From NCBI GenBank assembly GCA_947478535.1, contig CANJXD010000029.1, forward strand, positions 1 through 21,459: a DNA stretch of 21,459 bases, written 5' to 3'. The translations under genes were made by a program, and so were the position numbers. How positions within the stretch are numbered: position 1 is the first letter of the stretch; every line of letters starts with the position of its first letter. A model generated the notes under the pieces. That model did no database searches. It had not been told where the DNA came from and was given only the letters and a program-made list of their open reading frames with translations. Of the stretch, positions 7,557 through 17,066 are shown piece after piece. This stretch comes from Acetobacteraceae bacterium. GTDB lineage: Bacteria; Pseudomonadota; Alphaproteobacteria; Acetobacterales; Acetobacteraceae.

Positions 7557-9842
7557 ATGCGCGCCCTTGTCCTTGCCCTTTCCCTGCTGCTTTCCGCCCT
7601 GGCCACCTCCGCCGCGCCCGCCGTGGCGCAGGCGCCGGCCCCAGCCCCCGTACCCACCCCCGCATCCACACCTGGCGCGCCCCCAGTGGGGTCTGTCGAT
7701 ATCGCCCGACTGCTTGAAACGCTGCGCGACGATACGCGCCGCGCCGAATTGCTGCGGACGCTGGAAGCCCTCTCGGCCGCACAGCGCGGCGAGGCCCCGG
7801 CGGCGGAGGCCACCCCGGCCCCGCCCCCGGCCGAGCCGGCCCTGCTCGCCCCCAACACCCTCGGCGCGCAGTTGCTGATGGGCGCCTCCCAGCGCCTGCA
7901 GGGATTGTCGGACAGCCTGGTCGCCGCCGCCCAGGCCGCGACGGACCTGCCCAGCCTCGTCGCCTGGATGGGCGGCGTGGCGCGGGACCCGGTGACGCAG
8001 ACCCGCGTGATCGATGCCGCCTGGAAGCTGCTGCTGCTGTTCGGCGCCGGCATGCTGGCGGAATACCTCACGGCGCGCAGCCTCCGCCGCTGGGCGGACC
8101 GGCTGGACGCCATGGCGCCGGAGGCCGATGACCGCTGGACCTGGATGCGCCGGGTGCCGCTGGTGATGGCCCGCCTGCTGCTGGACCTGATCCCGGTCGC
8201 CGCCTTCGCCATCATCTCCTACGGCATGATCGGCGCCGTCCGGCCGCTGCCGACGACCGAACTCGTCCTGCTGACCGCGAACAACGCCTATATGGCCCTG
8301 CGCGCCGTGATGGCCCTTTCGCGCGCCCTGTTCTCCCCGGCTTCCACCCATCTGCGCCTGCTGCCCTGCCAGGATGAGACGGCGGCCTATGTCACCATCT
8401 GGATCCGGCGCGTCGTCGTCGTCGCCATCACCGGCTACGCCGTCGCCGAAGCCGGGCTGCTCTTCGGCATGCCCTGGGCGGCCTATGACGCGGTGCTGCG
8501 CTTCTCGCTTCTCGTCGTGTCGCTGCTGCTGATCATCGTCGTGCTGCAGAACCGCCAGGGCGTGGCCGAGGTGCTGCGGGCACCGCCGCTGGCGGAGACC
8601 GAGCACCCCGACCAGGCGCGCCGCTTCCTGCGTGCGTTGCGGGACCGGGTGGCCGATGTCTGGCACCTCATCGCCATCCTGTGGCTGATGGCGCTCTGGG
8701 GCGTCTGGGCGCTGGAGGTGCGGGATGGCTTCGAAAGGCTGCTTCGCGTTTCCGCCATCACGCTGCTGATCCTCGGCCTCGCGAAGCTGGCGGATGAACT
8801 GGCGCGGCGCGGGATCATGCGCGGCTTCGCCATCGGGCCGGACCTCGCCCGCCGCTATCCCGGCCTGGAAGCGCGGGCCAATCGCTACCTGCCGGTGCTG
8901 AAGGGCCTCGTCACCAGCCTCATCGGCATCCTGACGCTGCTGTTCCTGCTGGAAGCCTGGGGGATCGACGCCTTCGCCTGGTTCGGCCGCGGCAAGCTCG
9001 GCGCCCGGTTGTTGACCTCCCTCGTCTCCATCGGGCTGACGCTGACGGTCGCGATCACGGTCTGGGAACTCGCCAATGCCGCGATCCAGCGTTACCTCAC
9101 GCGGCTTTCGCGGGATGCGAAGGCGGCGCGCAGCGCCCGCGTCCGCACGCTGCTGCCGATGCTCCGCACCGTGCTGTCCGTCGCCATCATCGTGTTCGTG
9201 GCGCTGAACGTGCTGACTGAGATCGGCGTCAATGTCGCCCCCCTGATCGCCGGCGCCGGCGTCGTAGGCCTTGCCATCGGCTTCGGGTCCCAGACCCTGG
9301 TGCGGGACGTCATCACCGGCGTCTTCCTGCTGTTCGAGGATGCGGTCGCGGTGGGCGATGTGGTGCAGGTCGGCGGGCTGTCCGGCGTAGTGGAACAGTT
9401 GTCCATTCGCTCCATCCGCCTGCGCGCGCAGGATGGCAGCATCCACATCATCCCCTTCAGCGCCGTCACCACGGTCACGAACATGACGCGGGACTTCGCC
9501 TTCGCCGTGCTCGACGTGACGGTGACCTATGATGAGGATACCGACCGCATCGTCGGCGTGATGCGCCAGGTGGGTGCGGAAATGCGGGCCGACGCGAAGC
9601 TTTCCCTGATCATCCGCGATGATATCGACGTGCTGGGCGTGGAGCGCCTCGGCGATACCGGCGTGCTGATCCGCGGCCGCATCAAGACCGACCCGTCGGG
9701 TCGCTGGGGCGTGGTCCGCGAATTCAATCGCCGCATCAAGATGCGCTTCGCCGAGTTGGGAATCGAGATGCCGATGCCGCCCGCCCGCGCGCCCGCAGCG
9801 CCCGCCACGGCGGTTGCGGCGCCTGTGGCCGCAAAGGCGTGA
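7557..9842 (+). CDS. Large mechanosensitive ion channel of the MscS family
   Basis: The 761-residue product is an inner-membrane MscS-type channel that would open on hypo-osmotic shock. It starts with a signal peptide (1-26, ending AVAQA), then a Pro/Ala-rich periplasmic linker with PAPAPVPTPASTP and a helical periplasmic part to about residue 140. Several membrane helices follow between about 155 and 545. The conserved MscS pore and beta domain lies at about 550-745: NVAPLIAGAGVVGLAIGFGS, then QTLVRDVITGVFLLFEDAVAV, GDVVQVGGLSGVVEQLSIRS and the IIPFSAVTTVTNMTRDF motif. The layout is that of the larger YbiO/YnaI-like members rather than minimal MscS. The frame opens at 7362, but the signal peptide fixes the start at 7557, although no clear ribosome site precedes it. 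Confidence 0.94.
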   Translation: MRALVLALSLLLSALATSAAPAVAQAPAPAPVPTPASTPGAPPVGSVDIARLLETLRDDTRRAELLRTLEALSAAQRGEAPAAEATPAPPPAEPALLAPNTLGAQLLMGASQRLQGLSDSLVAAAQAATDLPSLVAWMGGVARDPVTQTRVIDAAWKLLLLFGAGMLAEYLTARSLRRWADRLDAMAPEADDRWTWMRRVPLVMARLLLDLIPVAAFAIISYGMIGAVRPLPTTELVLLTANNAYMALRAVMALSRALFSPASTHLRLLPCQDETAAYVTIWIRRVVVVAITGYAVAEAGLLFGMPWAAYDAVLRFSLLVVSLLLIIVVLQNRQGVAEVLRAPPLAETEHPDQARRFLRALRDRVADVWHLIAILWLMALWGVWALEVRDGFERLLRVSAITLLILGLAKLADELARRGIMRGFAIGPDLARRYPGLEARANRYLPVLKGLVTSLIGILTLLFLLEAWGIDAFAWFGRGKLGARLLTSLVSIGLTLTVAITVWELANAAIQRYLTRLSRDAKAARSARVRTLLPMLRTVLSVAIIVFVALNVLTEIGVNVAPLIAGAGVVGLAIGFGSQTLVRDVITGVFLLFEDAVAVGDVVQVGGLSGVVEQLSIRSIRLRAQDGSIHIIPFSAVTTVTNMTRDFAFAVLDVTVTYDEDTDRIVGVMRQVGAEMRADAKLSLIIRDDIDVLGVERLGDTGVLIRGRIKTDPSGRWGVVREFNRRIKMRFAELGIEMPMPPARAPAAPATAVAAPVAAKA

Positions 9843-9895
9843 CAGCGGAAAAGCCCGCTGCTACGTCTGGGGCGTGACGATCTTCCGGACCCCTT

Positions 9896-9960
9896 CGGGC
9901 CGAATTACCGGCCCGGCCGCCTGAGCCTGCCCCCAGCGGGGGCAGTTGCGCGCGGCCGGG
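9896..9960 (+). promoter_or_regulatory. Structured region with mutually exclusive inverted repeats upstream of the ACT gene
   Basis: Three perfect inverted repeats fall in 65 bases. Hairpin A pairs CGGGCCG (9896-9902) with CGGCCCG (9909-9915) over a six-base loop. Stem B pairs CCCGGCCGC (9912-9920) with GCGGCCGGG (9952-9960). Inside B is hairpin C, TGCCCCC (9928-9934) with GGGGGCA (9938-9944), over an AGC loop. A and B share bases 9912-9915 and cannot form together, which is the geometry of an attenuator or switch. No T run follows, so a simple terminator for the upstream gene is less likely. It lies 38 bases ahead of the ACT gene start. Function is inferred, and chance pairing in GC-rich DNA is a real alternative. 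Confidence 0.4.
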
Positions 9961-9998
9961 TATGCGCTGGTTCTTCGTCCCTCCCCGGAGTTTCCCCT

Positions 9999-10280
9999 AT
10001 GTCCGACCCCGATGCCGAGCCGCTTGTCGCGGCGCGCTTCACCGTCACCGCCGATGCCTCACCCGGCCTGCTGTCCCGCGTCCTCGAACCCTTCGCCAAG
10101 CGGGACCTGGTGCCCGATGTGCTGCGCGCCAACCGTGACGGTGAGGCGATCCGCGCCGAGGTGACGATGCACGCCATGCCGCTCGGCATGGTCCACCTCA
10201 TCGCCGGCAATCTCGGCCAGATCATCGGCATGCGGCGGGTGGAGGCGATGGAAGGCCGCGTGGTGAGGCTTGCTGCCTGA
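9999..10280 (+). CDS. Free-standing ACT-domain protein
   Basis: The 93-residue cytoplasmic product is a single ACT-like domain with almost nothing else. The first strand and helix are AARFTVTADASPGLLSRVLEPFAKRDLVP (about 11-39), with the loop DASPGLLSRV at the usual effector-binding turn. The second half, AEVTMHAMPLGMVHLIAGNLGQIIGMRRVEAM, recalls the ACT domain of acetolactate synthase small subunits (IlvN/IlvM). ACT domains bind amino acids or related ligands and regulate partner enzymes. No catalytic partner is next to it, so the target is unknown. GGAG at 9987-9990 fits the ATG at 9999. A structured region lies just upstream, and a Pmp3-like gene follows 35 bases on. Confidence 0.8.
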   Translation: MSDPDAEPLVAARFTVTADASPGLLSRVLEPFAKRDLVPDVLRANRDGEAIRAEVTMHAMPLGMVHLIAGNLGQIIGMRRVEAMEGRVVRLAA

Positions 10281-10315
10281 TTGAACCACCGGCGGGGCGG
10301 GGCCACATCGGAGGT

Positions 10316-10558
10316 ATGTCCTACCTCCTCGCGATCCTGGTCCCGCCGCTCGCCATCCTGTTCCAGGGCAGGCCCTTCCAGGCCGTGTTCAACGCGCTGC
10401 TCTGGCTTGGTGGGCTGATCTTCATCCTGCTGCCCTTCGTCGTCGGCCAGGGCGCCTGGCTGCTGGCGGTAATCTGGGCGGTGCTGGTCGTCCATGGCCG
10501 CCGCAGCGAGGCGCGCGACCGGCGGCTGATCGACGAGGCGCTCCGCCGCAGGGGCTGA
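10316..10558 (+). CDS. YqaE/Pmp3-family small membrane protein
   Basis: The 80-residue product has two membrane helices (about 2-24 and 30-60, the second long and possibly split) and a charged C-terminal tail (RRSEARDRRLIDEALRRRG). The N-terminal LLAILVPPLAILFQG matches the Pmp3/YqaE signature (a double-Pro turn in the first helix), and FNALLWLGG follows as in that family. Pmp3 proteins are linked to salt, cold and membrane-potential stress in yeast and plants; the bacterial role is poorly known. The only plausible ATG is separated from a GGAGG sequence by a single base, which is unusually close for translation initiation. It probably shares a transcript with the ACT gene. It converges on priA, four bases apart. 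Confidence 0.82.
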   Translation: MSYLLAILVPPLAILFQGRPFQAVFNALLWLGGLIFILLPFVVGQGAWLLAVIWAVLVVHGRRSEARDRRLIDEALRRRG

Positions 10559-10562
10559 ACGC

Positions 10563-12803
10563 CTACAGGAACCCCACCGGGTCCACATCCACCTGCACCC
10601 GCACGCTGTTCGGAAGTTTGACCCGGGAAAGCCACTCCCGCAGCAGCGACTGCACGCTGACCTCCCGACGCGCCTTCAGCAGCAGCCGGCGCCGGTGCCG
10701 CCCGCGCAGCAGCGCGAGTGGCGCCGGCGCCGGCCCCAGCACTTCCACCCCTTCCGCCCGGGGCGCCGCGAGGCCGAGGTCCCGCGCAGCCCGATCGGCC
10801 TCCCGCTCATCCTCCGAGCTCACGATCAGCGCCGCGAGCCGCCCGAAAGGCGGCCAATGCCCCGGCCGCCGCCCCGCCGCCTCCTCCGCCATGAAGGCAT
10901 CGAGGTCGCCGGACAGTAGCGCCCGCATCACGGGATGATCGGGGTTGAAGGTCTGCAGCAGCACCCGCCCTGGCGCTTCCGCCCGCCCAGCGCGGCCGGA
11001 GACCTGGTGCAGCAATTGCAGCGTCCGTTCCGCCGCCCGCAGATCTCCCCCCGCCAGGCCGAGATCGGCATCCACCACCCCCACCAGTGTCAGATGCGGA
11101 AAGTGCCAGCCCTTGGCGACGATCTGCGTGCCGATGATGAGGTCCACCTCCCGCGCCGCGATCGCCTCCGCCGCCGCCGTCGCCGCCGCCGGGCCGGCGA
11201 TGGTGTCGCTGGCCATGACGATGCGCCGCGCCTCGGGGAACAGCTCCGCCGCTTCCTCCACCACCCGTTCCACGCCGGGGCCGACGGGGGTCAGCGTGCC
11301 CGGCGCGGCGCATTCCGGGCAGACGGTGGGAATTGGCTCGGCATGGCCGCAATGGTGGCATTGCAGGCGGCGCTGGGCGCGGTGTTCCACCAGCCAGGCC
11401 GTGCAGTTCGGGCGGCGCATCCGGTGCCCGCAGGCGCGGCACAGCGTCAGCGGCGCGTAGCCCCGCCGATTGAGGAACAGCATCGCCTGTTCGCCACGCG
11501 CCAGCGTCTCCCGCACCGCATCGACCAGGGGCGGGGCGATGAAGCGCCCGCGCTCGGGGGGCGTCCGCCGCAGGTCCAGCGCCACCACCTCCGGCATGCC
11601 CGCGCTGCCATGGCGCTCCGACAGATGCAGGTGGTCGTAGCGCCCCGTCTCCACATTGTTCAGCGTCTCCAGCGACGGCGTGGCGGAGACCAGCACGCAG
11701 GACGCCTTGGCCAGCATCGCCCGCACCACCGCCATGTCCCTGGCGTGATAGACGACGCCGTCCTCCTGCTTGAACGCCGTCTCATGCTCCTCATCCACGA
11801 TGATCAGGCCGAGATCGGGGAAAGGCAGGAACAGCGCGGATCGTGCGCCGACCAGCACGCCGACGCCGCCCTCCGCCACCATCCGCCAGGTGCGCGCCCG
11901 CATCCGCGCGCCGAGTTCCGAATGCCACAGCGCCGGCGCCACGCCGAAGCGGGCCTGGAAGCGGTCCAACCACTGGGCGGACAGGGCGATTTCCGGCAGC
12001 AGGACCAACGCCTGCCGCCCCCTTCGCAGACATTCGGCAACGGCATCGAGGTAGACTTCCGTCTTGCCGGACCCGGTGACGCCGGTCAGCAGCGTGACGG
12101 CAAAGCGGCGTTCCGCCACCTTCTCCCGCATCCTTGCCGCCGCATCGGCTTGTTCGGTGCCGAGTGTCGGGCCAGGGTGTTCCGGGTCTGGCATGGGAAA
12201 ACTTTCGTCGCGCGGCAGCAGGGCTGGCAGCAGCAGCCCGGCGTCGGCCAGCCCGCGCACCACGGCGGGGGAAACCCCGGCAGCGGCGGCGAGTTCGCTC
12301 CCGGTCATCACCTCCCCGTCCGGCAGCGCATCCAGCACCCTCTGGCGCGCCGGCGTCATCCGCGGAGCCGGAGCATTGCGTCCTTCCTGCGGCGCCCGTT
12401 GCCATCCCGCCCGCGCGGTGGGGGGGGAGAAGGCGGCCGGGCTGCTCATCGCCATCCGCAGCACGGCCCCCGGGGGGGAAAGCGTATAGGCTGCCACCCA
12501 ATCGACGAATCGGCGCAGCGTCTCGCCCATCGGCGGCACACCGACCACCGCCTGGATGTCCCGCAGCCGATGCGCCGGCAGGTCCGGATCGGTCTCCCCA
12601 TCCCAGACCACGCCCAGCATCTCCCGCCCGTTCAGCGGCACGGCGACGAAACTGCCCACCGGCGCCTCCATCCCCGGCGGCAGGCGGTAGTCATAGGCGC
12701 CGGCGGCCAGCGGCAGCGGCAGCAGCACCCGCCGCCGCCGTGGCGCGGAAGCCACGCCGAGGGGTTGGTTCGAGGGCGGCGACTTCCGCCCGGGGGGCCG
12801 CAT
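10563..12803 (-). CDS. priA: Primosomal protein N' (replication restart helicase PriA)
   Basis: PriA is the 3'-to-5' helicase that recognises stalled forks and reloads the replisome. The 746-residue product has the full layout: the N-terminal DNA-binding domain from about residue 25 ([17 protein letters not shown]), the Walker A motif [11 protein letters not shown] (about 238-248), DEEH at 337-340, the zinc-binding insert at about 455-498, the late helicase motif [11 protein letters not shown] and a C-terminal domain. The zinc insert normally has eight cysteines as four CxxC pairs. Here C455, C458, C467, C482, C485, C495 and C498 are present, but the first Cys of the second pair is Arg464 (codon CGC). 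The ATG at 12803 has GGAG nine bases upstream. It diverges from tal across 112 bases. Confidence 0.96.
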   Translation of the reverse strand: MRPPGRKSPPSNQPLGVASAPRRRRVLLPLPLAAGAYDYRLPPGMEAPVGSFVAVPLNGREMLGVVWDGETDPDLPAHRLRDIQAVVGVPPMGETLRRFVDWVAAYTLSPPGAVLRMAMSSPAAFSPPTARAGWQRAPQEGRNAPAPRMTPARQRVLDALPDGEVMTGSELAAAAGVSPAVVRGLADAGLLLPALLPRDESFPMPDPEHPGPTLGTEQADAAARMREKVAERRFAVTLLTGVTGSGKTEVYLDAVAECLRRGRQALVLLPEIALSAQWLDRFQARFGVAPALWHSELGARMRARTWRMVAEGGVGVLVGARSALFLPFPDLGLIIVDEEHETAFKQEDGVVYHARDMAVVRAMLAKASCVLVSATPSLETLNNVETGRYDHLHLSERHGSAGMPEVVALDLRRTPPERGRFIAPPLVDAVRETLARGEQAMLFLNRRGYAPLTLCRACGHRMRRPNCTAWLVEHRAQRRLQCHHCGHAEPIPTVCPECAAPGTLTPVGPGVERVVEEAAELFPEARRIVMASDTIAGPAAATAAAEAIAAREVDLIIGTQIVAKGWHFPHLTLVGVVDADLGLAGGDLRAAERTLQLLHQVSGRAGRAEAPGRVLLQTFNPDHPVMRALLSGDLDAFMAEEAAGRRPGHWPPFGRLAALIVSSEDEREADRAARDLGLAAPRAEGVEVLGPAPAPLALLRGRHRRRLLLKARREVSVQSLLREWLSRVKLPNSVRVQVDVDPVGFL

Positions 12804-12915
12804 GCTATCAAGCTCCGCAGTCAGTGATTGTCATTCCGCACCCGCCGGGGCGAGGCTGGCGCCGCACCACGCGCCTTATCCTGCACCGGATGTTCTGCCA
12901 AAGGGACCAAGCCCG

Positions 12916-13572
12916 ATGAAGTTCTTCGTGGACACCGCCGATGTCGCCGATATCCGCAGCCTGGCGGGAGCCGGCCTCGTCGATGGCGTCACCACCAACC
13001 CGAGCCTGATCGCCAAGTCCGGGCGCAAGATGGCGGAGGTCATCGCCGAGATCTGCGCCCTGACCCCCGGCCCGGTCAGCGCCGAGGTCACGGCGACGGA
13101 TTTCGCCGGCATGCTGGCCGAGGGCCGCTACCTCCGCGGCATCGCCTCCAATGTCGCGGTGAAGGTGCCGCTGACCGAAGCCGGGCTGCGCACCTGCCGG
13201 ACGCTGTCCGATGAAGGCACGCCGGTCAACGTCACGCTCTGCTTTTCCGCCGCCCAGGCGCTGCTGGCGGCGAAGGCGGGTGCGGCCTTCATCTCCCCCT
13301 TCGTCGGCCGGCTCGATGATATCGCGACCGATGGCATGCTGCTGATCGCCGATATCATGCAGATCTACCGCAACTACCCCGCCATCAAGACGGAAGTGCT
13401 GGTGGCCTCCGTCCGTCACCCCATCCACCTTGTGCAGGCGGCGAAGCTCGGCGCGCATGTCGCCACCCTGCCGCCCGGCGTGATCCGCCAGTTGCTGAAG
13501 CACCCGCTGACCGATTCCGGCCTTTCCGCCTTCCTCGCGGATTGGGCGAAGACGGGCCAGTCCATCCTGTGA
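12916..13572 (+). CDS. tal: Short-form transaldolase (fructose-6-phosphate aldolase/transaldolase family)
   Basis: This cytoplasmic enzyme moves a dihydroxyacetone unit between sugar phosphates in the non-oxidative pentose phosphate pathway. The 218-residue length is that of the compact TalC/FSA-type subfamily. The N-terminus [20 protein letters not shown] and [15 protein letters not shown] are diagnostic. The Schiff-base lysine is K83 in NVAVKVPLT. Two positions favour transaldolase over fructose-6-phosphate aldolase: E57 in SAEV (Gln in FSA) and Phe in ISPFVGR (Tyr in FSA); both comparisons are from memory. The frame opens at 12802, but the ATG at 12916 has AAGGGA nine bases upstream and starts the conserved barrel. 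It overlaps the DUF484 gene as GTGA and heads tal-DUF484-xerC. Confidence 0.95.
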   Translation: MKFFVDTADVADIRSLAGAGLVDGVTTNPSLIAKSGRKMAEVIAEICALTPGPVSAEVTATDFAGMLAEGRYLRGIASNVAVKVPLTEAGLRTCRTLSDEGTPVNVTLCFSAAQALLAAKAGAAFISPFVGRLDDIATDGMLLIADIMQIYRNYPAIKTEVLVASVRHPIHLVQAAKLGAHVATLPPGVIRQLLKHPLTDSGLSAFLADWAKTGQSIL

Positions 13573-14290
13573 AGCCAGCGGCCGCCAACCTCCTCGACGC
13601 CACGGCCGAGGAGGTCGCGGCCTACCTGATCCAGCATCCGGATTTCCTCGCGAATCGGCCGGAGCTCTACCGCGCCCTCACCCCGCCGCGCCGCGTGCAT
13701 GGCGAAGGCATGGCGGACCACATGGCGGCGATGATCGCCGCCGAGCGCGCCCGCACCCGCACCCTGGAAGGGGAGGTGGAGGCCGCGCTGAAGGATGGCC
13801 GCGCCGGCGCCACCCTGGTGCTGCGCGTCCGCCTCGCCGTGCTCGCCCTGATGCGGGCGCGCGATGTGGGGGAGACCATCGCCCAGGAACTGCCCGCCCT
13901 TCTGAGCGTGGAAAGCTGCACCTTGCTCGCCGAACGTCCCGGTTCCGCTCCAGGCCAGGGCCTCAGCGGCGCCATGCCGGAAAGACGGCACGAGATCGAA
14001 CGCCTGTTCGAGGGCTGGGGCATTCGCTGGCTGCCCGATGGCAGCGTGAACCGCCTGCTTGGCCGCGGCCGTGACGCCCGGGTGCGGACGGAGGTCACGG
14101 ACGCCCCCCTGCTGCACGCCGAAGCCGCGCCCCTGATCTCGCGCGATGCCCTGCTGCGCGTGCCGCTGTGGTACGGCACCCCCTGCCTGCTCGCGATCGG
14201 GGCGCGCGACGCCGCTGCGCTGCCGGCCCGCCAGGCCGCCGCCACCCTCGCCTTCCTCGGTCGCGCCGTCGCCGCAGCCCTGGCCCGCTA

Positions 14291-14291
<1 letters not shown>
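13569..14291 (+). CDS. DUF484 family protein
   Basis: The product is about 240 residues with the DUF484 pattern: an N-terminal helical part ([27 protein letters not shown]), a coiled-coil stretch rich in charged residues (about 50-80, [20 protein letters not shown]), and a GAF-like C-terminal half. DUF484 has no proven biochemical role, but its gene often lies directly before xerC in proteobacteria, as here. The start is chosen as the GTG at 13569, overlapping the tal stop (GTGA); a TTG at 13542 is the other option, nine codons longer. Its stop TAG overlaps the xerC GTG by one base. Tight overlaps on both sides argue for translational coupling within one operon. Confidence 0.88.
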
Positions 14292-15250
<959 letters not shown>

Positions 15251-15257
15251 GGGAGGG

Positions 15258-16415
15258 CTATTCAGCCGGCCGGGGGGTGACCATCCACAGGCAGGCCAGC
15301 CCGGCGACCGCCAGAACGCCGGCAAGCGCGAAGACCAGCATCGCCGGGGCGCTTTCCACCAGCGGCGTCGCCAGTGTCGGCGCCAGGGCCTGGGCGAGCA
15401 GTACCGGCATCGCCATCCGCCCCATCAGCGCCGCATAGCCCTCCGCCCCGAACAGCGAGAGCGGCACCGCGCCGCGGCTGATCGTCAGGATGCCGTTGGA
15501 GGCGCCATAGGCCAGCGCGAAGGGCAGCGCCGCAATGGGCCCCAGCAGCAGCAGCGCTCCCACCCCCGCCGGCAGCAGCACCGCCCCCGCCCGCGCCACG
15601 GTCAGCGGATGCGTCTTCGCGCCGAGTGTGAATTCCAGCACCCGCCCGCCGACCTGCGCCGCGCCGACGCTCGCCGCGATACCGACCGCGACCGCCAGCG
15701 CCAAGCCCAGCGCCTCCAGCAGCGCGATCAGGTGCACGCCGAGTACGGCGGAAATGGAGGCACGCAGGGTGAAGAACACCGCCAGCAGCACGAAGGCCCG
15801 CCGCGCCCAGGCCAGCGCCGGTGCATCCGGCTTCTTTCGCGCCGCCCCAAGCGATGTCGCCGGCGGGTCGCGCGGCACCAGGGCGAGGTAGATCGGCAGC
15901 ACCGCCACCACCTGCAACACGCCGTAGAAGACACAGAGCCCGCGCCAGCCCAGCACCGGCAGCAGCGCCGCGCCCACCGGCCAGCCGATGGTGCTGGCGA
16001 AGCCCGCGAACAGCGTCACCGTGGTGATGGCGCGGCGCGCACCTTGGCCGAACTGCCGGCCGAGCGTCGCGAAGGCGGCCTCATACAGCCCCATCGCCAT
16101 GCCGATGCCGAGCACAAGCCACCCGAGGAACCACCCCCAGAGCCCCGGCAGCAGGCCCAGAAGCGCCAGCCCCGCCCCCAACACGAGCGAGGATCCGACC
16201 AGCACCCGCTGGCCTCCCTGCGCCTCGATCGCCCGCCCCACGGCCGGGGAGGCGAAGCCCGCCACCAGCAGCGCGGCGGAGAAGGCCGCCACAACCCAGG
16301 TTCGCGAAAGCCCAAGCTCCGCCGCGACCTCCGCGGCCACCACGGCGGGCAGGTAGTAGGAACAGGCCCAGGCGATGGTCTGAGCCACGCCGAGCCCGAT
16401 GGCGACCCGCAACAT
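15258..16415 (-). CDS. Major facilitator superfamily transporter
   Basis: The 385-residue product is an inner-membrane MFS permease with about twelve helices. The first is LRVAIGLGVAQTIAWACSYYLPAVV, and the next starts at TWVVAAFSAALLVAGFASPAVG. It differs clearly from the MFS protein at 6143-7342, and its N-terminal AQTIAWACSYYLPAV pattern recalls MFS permeases of the monocarboxylate/oxalate-like group. The substrate is not readable from the sequence. It lies 50 bases downstream of the DUF4142 gene on the same strand and may be the last gene of the minus-strand run. The ATG at 16415 opens straight into the first helix; a second ATG just upstream is in another frame. Confidence 0.88.
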   Translation of the reverse strand: MLRVAIGLGVAQTIAWACSYYLPAVVAAEVAAELGLSRTWVVAAFSAALLVAGFASPAVGRAIEAQGGQRVLVGSSLVLGAGLALLGLLPGLWGWFLGWLVLGIGMAMGLYEAAFATLGRQFGQGARRAITTVTLFAGFASTIGWPVGAALLPVLGWRGLCVFYGVLQVVAVLPIYLALVPRDPPATSLGAARKKPDAPALAWARRAFVLLAVFFTLRASISAVLGVHLIALLEALGLALAVAVGIAASVGAAQVGGRVLEFTLGAKTHPLTVARAGAVLLPAGVGALLLLGPIAALPFALAYGASNGILTISRGAVPLSLFGAEGYAALMGRMAMPVLLAQALAPTLATPLVESAPAMLVFALAGVLAVAGLACLWMVTPRPAE

Positions 16416-16465
16416 CGGGCCATGGTGCTACGACGTGGCCCCCGCGAGAAGCCGCCGGGCGCTGA

Positions 16466-17002
16466 CTATTCCACCTTCGGCAGTTGGAAGGCCTGCGCTT
16501 CCGCCAGATTGGCGCGGATCGCGATCAGGTGCCGCGAGGCGTAGGCCCGCACCGCCGGCACCGCGCCATCGATGGAGGTGATGCGGTGGAACACTTCCGC
16601 CTCCTTCAGCGTATCGACCTGCGCCTGGACATAGGTGCGGTCCAGCTCATTGCCCCGCAGCGGCACCATGGCCACCAAGCGACGGCGCTTTTCCGCCTCG
16701 ATCCCGCCGGACATCAGCACCATGAGCTCCGGCATCGAAAGCCGTTCCATCATCATCGCGGCATGCGTCTGCACCATACGCTGCGCGAAGCTGCGGATCT
16801 GCGGATGGGTGCTGCCCTGCAGCAGCAGGTGGCTGGTCGAGATGGCGAACTGGTCAAGCTCCGTCGCGGCGGCGACGAAGCCCTCCGCATCCGGCGTCGT
16901 GCCGGTGATCGGCCGGTTGGCCTGGGCGAGGGCCACCCCGGGCAGGTTGGGGGCGGCGATGGCGGCGGCAAGCAGAAGGCGTCGGTTCATCACGGGGGTC
17001 AT
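16466..17002 (-). CDS. DUF4142 exported protein
   Basis: The 178-residue product starts with an export signal: MTPVMNRRLLLAAAIAAPNLPGVALAQA, shown here as NRRLLLAAAIA followed by a small-residue cleavage site ALAQA near residue 27. The paired Arg ahead of a mild hydrophobic stretch is compatible with Tat export but is not a full Tat motif. The mature part is mostly helical and resembles DUF4142 (ferritin-like four-helix) proteins: EGFVAAATELDQFAISTSHL, then IRSFAQRMVQTHAAMM and the later TYVQAQVDTLKEAEVFHRI. The function of DUF4142 is unknown. ATG 17002 is favoured over the ATG at 16990 because GGAG lies seven bases upstream. It follows the CFA synthase gene by 64 bases on the same strand. 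Confidence 0.85.
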   Translation of the reverse strand: MTPVMNRRLLLAAAIAAPNLPGVALAQANRPITGTTPDAEGFVAAATELDQFAISTSHLLLQGSTHPQIRSFAQRMVQTHAAMMMERLSMPELMVLMSGGIEAEKRRRLVAMVPLRGNELDRTYVQAQVDTLKEAEVFHRITSIDGAVPAVRAYASRHLIAIRANLAEAQAFQLPKVE

Positions 17003-17066
17003 CGAATGTCTCCAGGCGGTTCCCGGAGCGAACGGCCCGCCCCACCCAGAGTTGCCTGGCGCTCCT

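Noticed and set aside
5726..7717. 663-residue open frame on the + strand over the HIG1 and MFS genes
   Set aside because: Its composition (Arg, Gln, His, Pro) and lack of any motif mark it as antisense of the MFS transporter.
7343..8215. Long N-terminal extension of the MFS gene
   Set aside because: The extra 291 codons are antisense to the MscS gene and show shadow composition; the GTG at 7342 with GGAGG is a far better start.
7545..9446. 633-residue open frame on the - strand over the MscS gene
   Set aside because: A low-complexity Gln/Asp/Gly/His product antisense to a clear MscS channel; no domain seen.
9843..9860. Small hairpin CAGCGG/CCGCTG directly after the MscS stop as a terminator
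   Set aside because: A six-base stem with no following T run; too weak to call.
10935..12827. 630-residue open frame on the + strand over priA
   Set aside because: Antisense of priA with shadow-type composition; no start signal or motif.
17012..17065. Crossing six-base inverted repeats between cfa and the DUF4142 gene, suggesting a pseudoknot
   Set aside because: Six-base complementarities are expected by chance in GC-rich DNA, and no other support was found.
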